This document shows positions 1 through 5,321 of a stretch of 5,321 bases of DNA, one piece after another. Both the position numbers and the translations under genes were made by a program. Under the pieces are notes generated by a model. It searched no databases and was not told the DNA's origin. It worked only from the letters and a program-made list of their open reading frames with translations. Position 1 is the stretch's first letter. The number at the start of each line of letters is the position of its first letter. Source of the stretch: Dehalococcoidia bacterium (GTDB lineage Bacteria > Chloroflexota > Dehalococcoidia > UBA1151 > UBA1328); assembly GCA_030745955.1 (NCBI GenBank), contig JASLNQ010000164.1:1-5321 (forward strand), in the 5' to 3' direction.

Positions 1-399
1 ACCTTCTTCCCGATAGTGATCAGCCTGGTCACCGGCCTGCGCTCGGTCGACCGGGAAATGATCGACATGTTCCGCACGCTCGGCGCATCGCCTTCCCAGA
101 CGTTCCGGAAGCTCATGGTGCCTTCGGCGTTGCCCGGATTTTTCGTCGGGTTGAAGGTGGCAGCCGTGGTTTCCGTGATCGGCGCGGTCATTGGTGAGTG
201 GGTCGGTGCGAGCGCGGGGCTCGGCTACCTGATGAAGCTATCGGGCCCCCAGTTTCAAACGGCGAGGGTATTCGCCGCAATCGTGGTTTTATCGGTGCTC
301 GCGATGTCGCTGTTTGCGACCGTCGTGGTTATCGAAAAATGGTCGCTGAGGAAATATCCATCGACCGCCGGGCAGTTGGCGGATTTGGGAGAGTCATGA
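1..399 (+). CDS. ABC transporter permease, C-terminal part (SsuC/TauC/ThiX type)
   Basis: This is the inner-membrane permease of an ABC importer of the nitrate/taurine/thiamine-precursor (NitT/TauT/ThiX) class. The frame is open from the first base, so the 5' end lies outside the window; 132 codons plus a TGA stop are visible, about half of a usual 250-residue permease. The visible part begins with TFFPIVISLVTGLRSVD and continues into the cytoplasmic EAA loop (TLGASPSQTFRKLMVPSALP), the contact site for the ATPase. Two hydrophobic segments follow, around VGLKVAAVVSVIGAVIG and VFAAIVVLSVLAMSLFA, then a basic tail. Its stop overlaps the start of the substrate-binding protein gene (ATGA), which shows translational coupling in one operon. 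The ATPase gene is not seen and is probably upstream. The class is clear; the substrate is not. Confidence 0.9.
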   Translation, partial: TFFPIVISLVTGLRSVDREMIDMFRTLGASPSQTFRKLMVPSALPGFFVGLKVAAVVSVIGAVIGEWVGASAGLGYLMKLSGPQFQTARVFAAIVVLSVLAMSLFATVVVIEKWSLRKYPSTAGQLADLGES

Positions 400-1367
400 A
401 GAAGTTCCTGTTGCTGATCGCTGTTCTCGTGTTGCCCGTTGTTGCCACCTGCAGCGACGGTGAGTCTGAAGAGATTGTCCTGACACTCGACTGGTTCCCG
501 AATGCCAACCATGCCGGAATCTACGAGGCGGTAGACCGGGGGTTCTTCGCTGACGAGGGGCTCGACGTATCGGTTGTGCCGCCCGCCGATCCGTCGGCGA
601 TATTGAGCCTGGTAGCCAGCGGGCAGAGCGATTTTGGCATGTTCTACCAGCCCGACCTACTGCAGGCACGGAGCGCGGGCGTTCCCGTTGTCGCGGTGGC
701 CGGGGTTGTGCAAAAACCGTTGAACTCGATGATGGCCCTGGAATCGTCAGGTATCGACCGGCCCGGAAAACTCGCCGGCAAGAAGGTCGGTTACCCCGGC
801 ATCCCGTGGAACGAAGCGATGCTCACGACCATGCTGGAGACGGACGGGCTGAAACGCAGTGACGTCGAGCTGGTCGACGTTGGTTTTGCGCTAACGCAGG
901 CCCTTCTCGCGGGCACTGTCGACGCGGTAGTTGGCGCCTACTGGACTCACGAATCGATCGTGATGGAAAACGAGGGCTACGAGTCTTTCGTTATCCTGCC
1001 CGACGACTGGGGCGTGCCGACCTACTACGAGTTGATTCTCGTGGCCTCTGAAAAGACGGTGCGCGACCGCCCGGAAACCGTCGAGAAGTTCGTGAAGGCG
1101 TTCAGCAAGGGCTACGCGCAGGCGCTTGGCGACCCGCAGGGGGCTATCGATACGCTGATCGAGGCCAACCCGGAGTCGGTCGATGAAGAGGTCGACCGAG
1201 CCGGTGTTGAGCTCCTCGTGCCGCTCTGGGAATCACCGGGCCAGCCGTTTGGATCGCTTGCAGCAGAACGCTGGAGCTCGTTCGCCGACTGGATGAAGTC
1301 GCAGTCGTTGATCGATGCCTCGCTCGACCCAAACGCGGCCTTCGACGCCAGTTTCGCGGCGAAATGA
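396..1367 (+). CDS. ABC transporter substrate-binding lipoprotein, ThiY/NMT1 family
   Basis: This is the extracytoplasmic binding protein of the importer, 323 residues, typical for the family. The ATG at 396 overlaps the permease stop, and GGAG at 388-391 precedes it; the open frame extends to 198, but that part lies inside the permease gene. Residues 1-18 form a signal peptide (MKKF, then a hydrophobic stretch), with Cys19 in a VAT-C lipobox; Thr at -1 is unusual, so lipidation is likely but not certain. The mature protein carries the family hallmark LDWFPNANHAGIY at 31-43, then GFFADEGLDV (49-58), ASGQSDFG (74-81) and KKVGYPGIPWNEAML (129-143). ThiY binds a formylated aminopyrimidine thiamine precursor, while the related RibY of Chloroflexus binds riboflavin. 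The sequence alone does not decide between them or another ligand. No thiamine or flavin biosynthesis gene is visible nearby. Confidence 0.88.
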   Translation: MKKFLLLIAVLVLPVVATCSDGESEEIVLTLDWFPNANHAGIYEAVDRGFFADEGLDVSVVPPADPSAILSLVASGQSDFGMFYQPDLLQARSAGVPVVAVAGVVQKPLNSMMALESSGIDRPGKLAGKKVGYPGIPWNEAMLTTMLETDGLKRSDVELVDVGFALTQALLAGTVDAVVGAYWTHESIVMENEGYESFVILPDDWGVPTYYELILVASEKTVRDRPETVEKFVKAFSKGYAQALGDPQGAIDTLIEANPESVDEEVDRAGVELLVPLWESPGQPFGSLAAERWSSFADWMKSQSLIDASLDPNAAFDASFAAK

Positions 1368-1451
1368 TCGGGTTGATCCGCCGGGTAGGGCACAGGTACG
1401 GACGGGTGTAAGATCGCCCCATAAATCAAAGGCTGGAGGGGGATCGGAAAA

Positions 1452-2798
1452 ATGGTGTCGACAAAACCGCAGGCCGGTAGCGTGCCTGCCCATTTGCTGG
1501 AACTTGCAGAGCGGGTTGAAGAAGCTGCGGCAGATCCGCGATACGCACCCCGCAAGGAAATGTGGACCCGGCACAACCGGCTTGAAAAAGTCGCCAAGAC
1601 ACCGGTTTATGTCTGCCTGAAGCGTGGGAGGGGCACCAATGCAAACCCCGTTACGTGGAGCGAGTTGATTCCCCTGGACACCCGGGTTTCGACAGACCCG
1701 ATGGAGAGCGATATCGAGCTCCAGATGCTCCAGAAACTCTACAAGCACGACAATATCCCCGACGACGAGGTCCTGCTGCCCACGATCTGGATCGACCCAG
1801 TCAGGCCGGTCGCGGGGGCCACGGGAGCGAGCGGTGACCCGGCGCAGGGCGACGACACTGGCGGCAGTTCCGATTTCGAGGGAATGGATGCGAAACAGGC
1901 CGCCAGACTGTGGGGTCTTGAGTTCAGGGAAGTTCGGTCCGGTGACGACCCTGGGAGCGCGTATGCCGTCGATCCGGTGGTGACTACGGAGGCCGACCTG
2001 GCAAAGTTGAAACGCCCGCAATTCACGATCGACAAAGACGCGACCACCGAGCGGGTTGAGCGTGCGTCGGAGCTGGTCGGTGGCAGACTGCCGATTGCGC
2101 TGAGGCTGGACGAGGTTGGCTATGCTCCCACGGAAGTAATGATCAGCCTGATGGGCATGGAAGCGGTGCTCTACGGGGTGTACGACCGGCCGGAATTCAT
2201 CCACCGGATAATGGAGTTCATTACCGATGCGATGATCGAGTACCACCTTGAACGGGAGAAGGCCGGCGGGGTCGATTCCGAGCAAACATGGGGCTACCGG
2301 ATGCCCTACGAGGAGATTCCCACAGGCGCCGACCGGTACAGCCTCGAACTCGGCTGGGCGTCGATTGCGGCGCAGAGCATGGTTGGGCTTTCACCTGCGA
2401 TGTACGAAGAGTTTGCCCAGCCGTATCACGAGCGTCTGGCGCAGGTTGTCAGCAAGGACAGGATCTACTACCACGGCTGCGAAGACCTTACGAAGAAACT
2501 CTCGATCATTCGCAAGCTGCCGAACCTGAGACGATTCCACATATCCCCGTGGACCGATGTCGAAGCGGCGGTCGATGAACTCGGCCGTGACTTCGTGATG
2601 GAGGTTGTCGGTCACCCGGACACCCTGCATGTGCAGACCGAGACAGAAATGCGGGACTGGCTGGAACGTACGATGGAGATCGCGGGCGACTCGATTTTCG
2701 ATCTTAACCTCGGCGAGATCGAGACGGTGTTCGGCGATCCATCGGTCCTCCGCAGGTGGGCCGAGATAGCGCAGGACGTGGCCGAACGGTACTCTTGA
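1452..2798 (+). CDS. URO-D-fold protein, putative corrinoid-linked methyltransferase
   Basis: This 448-residue cytoplasmic protein belongs to the uroporphyrinogen decarboxylase superfamily, in the long-form group found beside corrinoid proteins rather than true HemE (about 350 residues). The ATG at 1452 follows a purine-rich GGAGGGGG at 1435-1442. Seen features are an N-terminal helical region (1-45), IALRLDEVGYAP near 215-226, the YYHGCED motif at 339-345, LPNLRRFHISPWTDVE at 356-371 and a C-terminal FDLNLGEIETVFGDP (416-430). In MtaA, MtbA and CmuA the H-x-C motif binds the zinc that activates the methyl acceptor thiol. Here H341-x-C343 is present, but no later cysteine exists; Cys55 is the only other one. 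Candidate third ligands downstream include His388 and His393. A methyltransferase role with the corrinoid protein at 3998-4630 is inference. Residues 120-140 (Gly/Ala/Asp-rich) look like a flexible insert. Confidence 0.82.
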   Translation: MVSTKPQAGSVPAHLLELAERVEEAAADPRYAPRKEMWTRHNRLEKVAKTPVYVCLKRGRGTNANPVTWSELIPLDTRVSTDPMESDIELQMLQKLYKHDNIPDDEVLLPTIWIDPVRPVAGATGASGDPAQGDDTGGSSDFEGMDAKQAARLWGLEFREVRSGDDPGSAYAVDPVVTTEADLAKLKRPQFTIDKDATTERVERASELVGGRLPIALRLDEVGYAPTEVMISLMGMEAVLYGVYDRPEFIHRIMEFITDAMIEYHLEREKAGGVDSEQTWGYRMPYEEIPTGADRYSLELGWASIAAQSMVGLSPAMYEEFAQPYHERLAQVVSKDRIYYHGCEDLTKKLSIIRKLPNLRRFHISPWTDVEAAVDELGRDFVMEVVGHPDTLHVQTETEMRDWLERTMEIAGDSIFDLNLGEIETVFGDPSVLRRWAEIAQDVAERYS

Positions 2799-2831
2799 AG
2801 CATCGGTGTGCGAGGTTTGCTCCACGAATCC

Positions 2832-2849
2832 CCGGCCCGGCAGGGCTGG
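2832..2849 (+). other. Small intercistronic stem-loop
   Basis: CCGGCCC (2832-2838) and GGGCTGG (2843-2849) can pair as a 7-bp stem with one G-U wobble around a GGCA loop. It lies in the 70-base gap between the URO-D-like gene and the DUF1638 gene and ends 19 bases before the ATG. No T-run follows, so it is not a canonical terminator. It may be an mRNA processing or stability element, or simply chance in GC-rich DNA. Confidence 0.25.
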
Positions 2850-2868
2850 TAACGACCGGGATCACCAG

Positions 2869-3606
2869 ATGAGTCAGTACGTAGCTCTGTCATGTTCCGC
2901 GCTGGCGCGTTCGATTTACTCGATCGCGGCGCAGGTGCCCCCGGCCATATCGGTGCAGATGCTCGACCAGGGGCTGCACCGCGTTGCCGACAACCTGCGC
3001 GAGCGCCTGCAGGCCCACATCGATTCGATTGAACCCGATGAGTTCGACGCGATATTGCTGGTCTACGGAATCTGCGGTACCTCGACACTCGGGCTGGTCG
3101 CAAGGCATACACCACTGGTTATCCCCCGTGTTCACGATTGCATCGGGCTCTATCTCGGCTCGAACGAGCGCTACCAGAAAGAGTTCAACGCCCATCCGGG
3201 GACTTACTGGTACAGCGTCGACTACATGGAGCGGAGAGGCGACGGCGGCAGCCTGGGGGCCAGTTTTGCCACCGATATCGACGACCGGTTCGACGAGTAT
3301 GTCGAGAAGTACGGCAAGGATAATGCCGACTACCTGATGGAGGTTATGGGTGAGTGGAGCGAGCACTACACCCGGGCGGCGTTTATCGAGACCGGTGCGC
3401 CCGATGCCGATCGCTACGAGCAGATGGCGAAGGACCAGGCCGAGCGGCGCGGGTGGCAGTTCGAACGTAAGGTTGGCAACCAGCGCATGCTGCAAATGCT
3501 GCTGAGCGGCAACTGGGCCGAAGACGAGTTTTTGACGGTCCCGCCTGGGCACATGATAGGGCAGTCGTTCGACGACCGGCTGCTGGAAGCGGTACCGGTG
3601 GAGTAG
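2869..3606 (+). CDS. DUF1638 domain protein
   Basis: I recognise this 245-residue protein as DUF1638, a family of unknown biochemical function that recurs beside corrinoid proteins and URO-D-like methyltransferases. Conserved-looking blocks are the N-terminal VALSCSALA with Cys9, FDAILLVYGICGTSTLGLVA (59-78) with Cys69, TPLVIPRVHDCIGLYLGS (81-98) with His89 and Cys91, and HPGTYW (109-114). Cys9, Cys69, His89 and Cys91 could form a metal or corrinoid-related site; this is inference. I chose ATG 2869 because family members begin close to the first Cys block. A GTG at 2806 would add 21 residues (MCEVCSTNPRPGRAGNDRDHQ) that do not look conserved. The SD before 2869 is weak (GGGA at 2858-2861). 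It lies 70 bases after the URO-D-like gene, probably in the same transcript. There is no signal peptide, so it is likely cytoplasmic. Confidence 0.82.
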   Translation: MSQYVALSCSALARSIYSIAAQVPPAISVQMLDQGLHRVADNLRERLQAHIDSIEPDEFDAILLVYGICGTSTLGLVARHTPLVIPRVHDCIGLYLGSNERYQKEFNAHPGTYWYSVDYMERRGDGGSLGASFATDIDDRFDEYVEKYGKDNADYLMEVMGEWSEHYTRAAFIETGAPDADRYEQMAKDQAERRGWQFERKVGNQRMLQMLLSGNWAEDEFLTVPPGHMIGQSFDDRLLEAVPVE

Positions 3607-3626
3607 TCGGCGAGTGATTTCGACCC

Positions 3627-3755
3627 TGTCATCTCGACCATAGCGGAGAGATCTAAGGTGATTTGGCGTGGCACCACTCGTCAACAGAGAAAACCTGAGA
3701 TTCCTCTGCTCGGGTCGGAATGACAGCACTCGAGAGTGCCAGCATTCCCCCTCAA
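3627..3755. repeat. Long-hairpin repeat, copy 1 (163-base period)
   Basis: This is the first of two direct copies. Its arms, 3627-3654 (TGTCATCTCGACC... ending AGATCT) and 3698-3725 (AGATTCC... ending ATGACA), are inverted complements at 21 of 28 positions and enclose a 43-base loop. A tail to 3755 (CCAGCATTCCCCCTCAA) is also shared with copy 2. By hand alignment, the two copies match at about 106 of 129 positions with no gaps, best in arms and tail and worst in the loop. The element resembles the non-coding TGTCAT...ATGACA palindromic repeats scattered in many Chloroflexota and other genomes. It begins 20 bases after the DUF1638 stop and may act as a transcript-end hairpin. Confidence 0.8.
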
Positions 3756-3789
3756 TAGCCTCTCCCCCGAGGCGAATGAACCTGGCCTG

Positions 3790-3918
3790 TGTCATCTTGA
3801 CCGGAGCGGAGAGATCTGGAGTGATTTCGTCCGGTTGGACTACTTAACAGGGAAAACCCGAGATTCCTCCGCTGGGGTCGGAATGACAGCACGCGAGAGC
3901 GCCAGCATTCCCCCTCAA
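3790..3918. repeat. Long-hairpin repeat, copy 2 (163-base period)
   Basis: This is the second copy. Its arms are 3790-3817 (TGTCATCTTGACC... ending AGATCT) and 3861-3888 (AGATTCC... ending ATGACA), also complementary at 21 of 28 positions around a 43-base loop. Of the arm differences from copy 1, two (position 9 of the left arm and position 10 of the right arm) swap C and T opposite a G, so they keep Watson-Crick or G-U pairing. The shared tail ends at 3918, just before a perfect short hairpin. The stretch contains no credible gene on either strand; the open frames here are interrupted by the repeat and show no family features. Confidence 0.8.
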
Positions 3919-3923
3919 CCTAA

Positions 3924-3946
3924 CCTTCTCCCCGAGGGGGAGAAGG
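3924..3946. terminator. Perfect 10-bp hairpin in the convergent gap
   Basis: CCTTCTCCCC (3924-3933) and GGGGAGAAGG (3937-3946) form a perfect 10-bp inverted repeat around a GAG loop. It lies between the converging DUF1638 and corrinoid-protein genes, 51 bases beyond the corrinoid stop. There is no T-run on either side, so a role as a bidirectional terminator is plausible but unproven. A degenerate form (CCTCTCCCCCGAGG, 3759-3772) follows copy 1 of the long repeat, so the hairpin may be a further part of the repeat module. Confidence 0.4.
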
Positions 3947-3997
3947 GATAAGAAGGGAGGAACCAGAGGGGTGGTTGCGTGCTGGGTGCGCCAGGTC

Positions 3998-4630
3998 TTA
4001 AGTCGAGAGGAGTTGGGCGGCTGTCTCGACCGCCGACGCTGCATCGGTTGCGTAGGCGTCGGCCCCGACCTTCTCGGCGAATGCATCGCTAACCGGCGCG
4101 CCGCCAACCATCACCTTGGTCGAGCTGCGCAGTTCCGCCACTTCCAACGCCTTCACGATGTCGCCCATCACGCCCATCGTCGTCGTCAGCAAGGCCGAGA
4201 GACACACCAGGTCGGTGGGTTTCTCCTCAACCGCTTTAACGAAAGCCTCTGCCGTCACATCCACACCCAGGTCGGCAACCTCGTAGCCGGCACCCTCAAA
4301 CATCATGCGCACCAGGTTTTTGCCAATATCGTGGAGGTCGCCGTGTACCGTACCGATCACCACCCGCCCACGCGCCGCGGAATCGGAAGCACTAATCAGG
4401 GGGCGGACTATATTCATGGCGGTCGTCATTGCGCGTGCCGAAATGAGCACCTCGGGCATGTAATACTCGGCGGCCTTGAAGCGGCGGCCCACTTCGTCCA
4501 TACCCGGGATCAGGCCATCGTCAATTATGTCCTTGGGCGCAATTCCGGCATCCAGCGCCTCCGTGGTCCAACTCTCGGCACCCTGTGAGTCGCCGGTAAT
4601 CACCATGTTTTGAATATCTTCGAAATTCAT
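3998..4630 (-). CDS. Corrinoid (cobalamin-binding) methyl-carrier protein, MtaC/MtmC/MttC type
   Basis: This 210-residue cytoplasmic protein carries the methyl group on cobalt between two methyltransferases. The N-terminal helical cap domain (about 1-85) contains IPGMDEVGRRFKAAEYYMPE at 41-60, and the B12-binding Rossmann domain starts at GRVVIGTVHGDLHDIGKN (88-105). D98-x-H100-x-x-G103 is the base-off/His-on motif, with His100 the expected lower cobalt ligand. S145-x-L147 and the GG at 176-177 complete the usual dimethylbenzimidazole-tail pocket. Length and domain order match free-standing corrinoid proteins, so it is complete. I chose the ATG at 4630, preceded by GAGGGAG about 10 bases upstream; an in-frame TTG at 4723 would add 31 residues unlike the family. 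It converges with the DUF1638 gene and diverges from the second URO-D-like gene. Partners are inferred to be the URO-D-like proteins; which methyl donor feeds it is unknown. Confidence 0.93.
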   Translation of the reverse strand: MNFEDIQNMVITGDSQGAESWTTEALDAGIAPKDIIDDGLIPGMDEVGRRFKAAEYYMPEVLISARAMTTAMNIVRPLISASDSAARGRVVIGTVHGDLHDIGKNLVRMMFEGAGYEVADLGVDVTAEAFVKAVEEKPTDLVCLSALLTTTMGVMGDIVKALEVAELRSSTKVMVGGAPVSDAFAEKVGADAYATDAASAVETAAQLLST

Positions 4631-4694
4631 CGGTTGGGTACTCCCTCGAACACGATTTTCGGCTATCGGCCCCTGGCCGCGCCTGAACGACCTG

Positions 4695-4723
4695 AGGATA
4701 ACCACCGGAACCTCATGGTGCAA
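4695..4723 (-). promoter_or_regulatory. Weak sigma70-like promoter candidate for the corrinoid gene
   Basis: Read on the minus strand, TTGCAC (4723-4718) and TATCCT (4700-4695) are separated by exactly 17 bases. They match the TTGACA and TATAAT consensus at 3 and 4 of 6 positions. The predicted transcript would start about 55-60 bases before the ATG at 4630. The palindrome at 4735-4766 would then lie just upstream of the -35 box, a typical activator position. The match is weak and could be chance. Confidence 0.25.
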
Positions 4724-4734
4724 TCAGTTTGCTA

Positions 4735-4766
4735 CGACTAATATGACGCTAGCGTGATAGTAGTCG
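4735..4766. promoter_or_regulatory. 32-bp palindrome, putative operator of the divergent pair
   Basis: The outer arms CGACTA (4735-4740) and TAGTCG (4761-4766) and the perfect core ACGCTAGCGT (4746-4755) share one centre, between 4750 and 4751. In all, 14 of 16 base pairs are symmetric, and TAT/ATA steps link core and arms. Two further pairs match outside (4732-4733 with 4768-4769). It sits in the 156-base region between the corrinoid gene and the second URO-D-like gene, ending 8 bases before the GGAG of the latter. This is the form expected of a dimeric or tetrameric regulator site. It includes a TAATAT at 4739-4744 that could be a -10 box for the plus gene, but I see no good -35 for it. A stem-loop in the 5' untranslated RNA is the alternative. 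Confidence 0.6.
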
Positions 4767-4786
4767 AAGAAAATGGAGCGTAATAG

Positions 4787-5321
4787 TTGTCAAACTCCGA
4801 TTTGCAAGCCGCCCTGAAGAAGCACATAGGCTTCTGGGATCGAACCGAAGGACCACTCCTGAACGTCTCCGAGGCAGAGGATTCGCTGTTCGCGCCGTTG
4901 CACGGCATTAGCATTACGCTGGCCGACGGCACCGTCCTGTCGGAGCAGGTCGATGTCCTGACTGCCGACATGATGGACCCCGCGAAAATCCTGGATGTCG
5001 AGGAATTCCCACTGCGCACCAGTGAACCCGTGGACGGTGGACTACTGATGGAAGGCGATCTCTTTGTTACCCGCGCCCCGCTCGGGAAGATGGTCTGGGT
5101 CGAGGCTGTCCTCGGATGCCCGGTCGTGCCCAGGCTCGACACCGGTTCCATCTACTCGGCCCCTTACCTGAAGAGCTCCAGCCTGTACACGGATATTGGG
5201 GCTGCGGAAGATAGCCCGTGGCTCAAGCTGCTGGCCGAGTACACGCGGCAGCTTGTCCAAGATGCGGCGGGAACCTACCAGGTCGTGCAGTGTCTCCAGC
5301 GCGGCCCGATCGACCTTGCCT
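4787..5321 (+). CDS. URO-D-like protein, N-terminal part (open at window end)
   Basis: An open frame of 178 codons runs to the right edge without a stop. Immediately before it are two in-frame stops, TAA TAG (4781-4786), so the start is at or after 4787. TTG 4787 has GGAG at 4775-4778, 8 bases away, an ideal spacing; I see no competing ATG nearby in this frame. The N-terminus is SNSDLQAALKKHIGFWDRTE. The segment PLGKMVWVEAVLGCPV (98-113) and QRGPIDLA at 171-178 are typical of URO-D-family proteins of the corrinoid methyltransferase type, where the latter begins a conserved TIM-barrel strand region. The zinc motif, expected in the missing C-terminal half, cannot be judged. It diverges from the corrinoid-protein gene, a probable partner. 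It is not an obvious paralogue of the 1452-2798 protein; they differ in their N-terminal halves. Confidence 0.75.
   Translation, partial: MSNSDLQAALKKHIGFWDRTEGPLLNVSEAEDSLFAPLHGISITLADGTVLSEQVDVLTADMMDPAKILDVEEFPLRTSEPVDGGLLMEGDLFVTRAPLGKMVWVEAVLGCPVVPRLDTGSIYSAPYLKSSSLYTDIGAAEDSPWLKLLAEYTRQLVQDAAGTYQVVQCLQRGPIDLA

Noticed and set aside
1409..1414. TAAGAT as a -10 box with TG extension before the URO-D-like gene
   Set aside because: There is no -35 at 16-18 bases; the TTGATC at 1373 is 30 bases away. A promoter in the 84-base gap stays possible but unsupported.
1233..2285. Long minus-strand open frame (350 codons) opposite the URO-D-like gene
   Set aside because: It is antisense to a protein with clear family motifs, crosses two intergenic boundaries and shows no recognisable domain; GC-rich coding DNA often gives such frames.
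2806..2868. N-terminal extension of the DUF1638 protein from GTG 2806
   Set aside because: The added residues are Pro/Arg/Gly-rich and unlike the family start; ATG 2869 places the first conserved Cys at position 9.
2890..3795. Minus-strand open frame (301 codons) opposite the DUF1638 gene
   Set aside because: The plus strand has clear DUF1638 motifs, and the minus frame starts inside the non-coding repeat region.
3627..3918. CRISPR array
   Set aside because: Only two copies, with 163-base period, internal inverted arms and diverged loops; no short identical repeats with unique spacers.
3971..4588. Plus-strand open frame (205 codons) opposite the corrinoid gene
   Set aside because: The minus strand encodes an unambiguous B12-binding protein; the plus reading is His/Arg-rich without domain features.
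4631..4786. Cobalamin riboswitch before the corrinoid gene
   Set aside because: I looked for a B12-box-like sequence in the divergent gap on both strands and saw none; 156 bases is also short for the full element.
4738..5151. Minus-strand open frame (137 codons) over the second URO-D-like gene
   Set aside because: Ser/Thr-rich, without family features, and it overlaps the palindrome; the plus frame has URO-D-type motifs and an ideal SD.

Overview
This GC-rich bacterial window holds parts of a nutrient-uptake ABC transporter and a set of genes from the corrinoid (vitamin B12) methyl-transfer world. A lipoprotein-type signal peptide, Shine-Dalgarno sites and the gene families indicate a bacterium. 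The families, together with paired TGTCAT...ATGACA repeats, recall Chloroflexota (Dehalococcoidia/SAR202-like). That placement is inference from memory and is not proven by the sequence.

Layout, left to right. (1) Positions 1-399 (+) are the C-terminal part of an ABC permease of the SsuC/TauC/ThiX type. It overlaps by ATGA with (2) a ThiY/NMT1-family substrate-binding lipoprotein at 396-1367 (+). (3) After 84 bases comes a full-length uroporphyrinogen-decarboxylase-like (URO-D fold) protein at 1452-2798 (+), probably a methyltransferase or a relative. (4) It is followed by a DUF1638 protein at 2869-3606 (+). (5) The 391-base gap at 3607-3997 has no gene. It holds two copies of a 163-base-period repeat, each able to fold into a long hairpin, and a perfect 10-bp hairpin. 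(6) On the minus strand, 3998-4630 encodes a complete two-domain corrinoid protein (MtaC/MtmC/MtbC/MttC type) with the cobalt-ligand motif DxHxxG. (7) A 156-base divergent intergenic region contains a striking 32-bp imperfect palindrome (4735-4766). (8) From 4787 (+) to the window end runs the N-terminal part of a second URO-D-like protein, with a TTG start; it is open to the right edge.

How they may work together. In known corrinoid systems, a substrate-specific methyltransferase loads a methyl group on the corrinoid protein, and a second methyltransferase (often URO-D fold) passes it to a C1 carrier such as tetrahydrofolate. Here one corrinoid protein is flanked by two URO-D-like proteins and a DUF1638 protein, which fits a demethylation or C1-transfer module. 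No methylated substrate can be named from the sequence. The ThiY/RibY-like transporter may import a pyrimidine, riboflavin or another small molecule; its link to the methyl-transfer genes rests on position only. The palindrome is the best candidate for a shared operator of the divergent pair.
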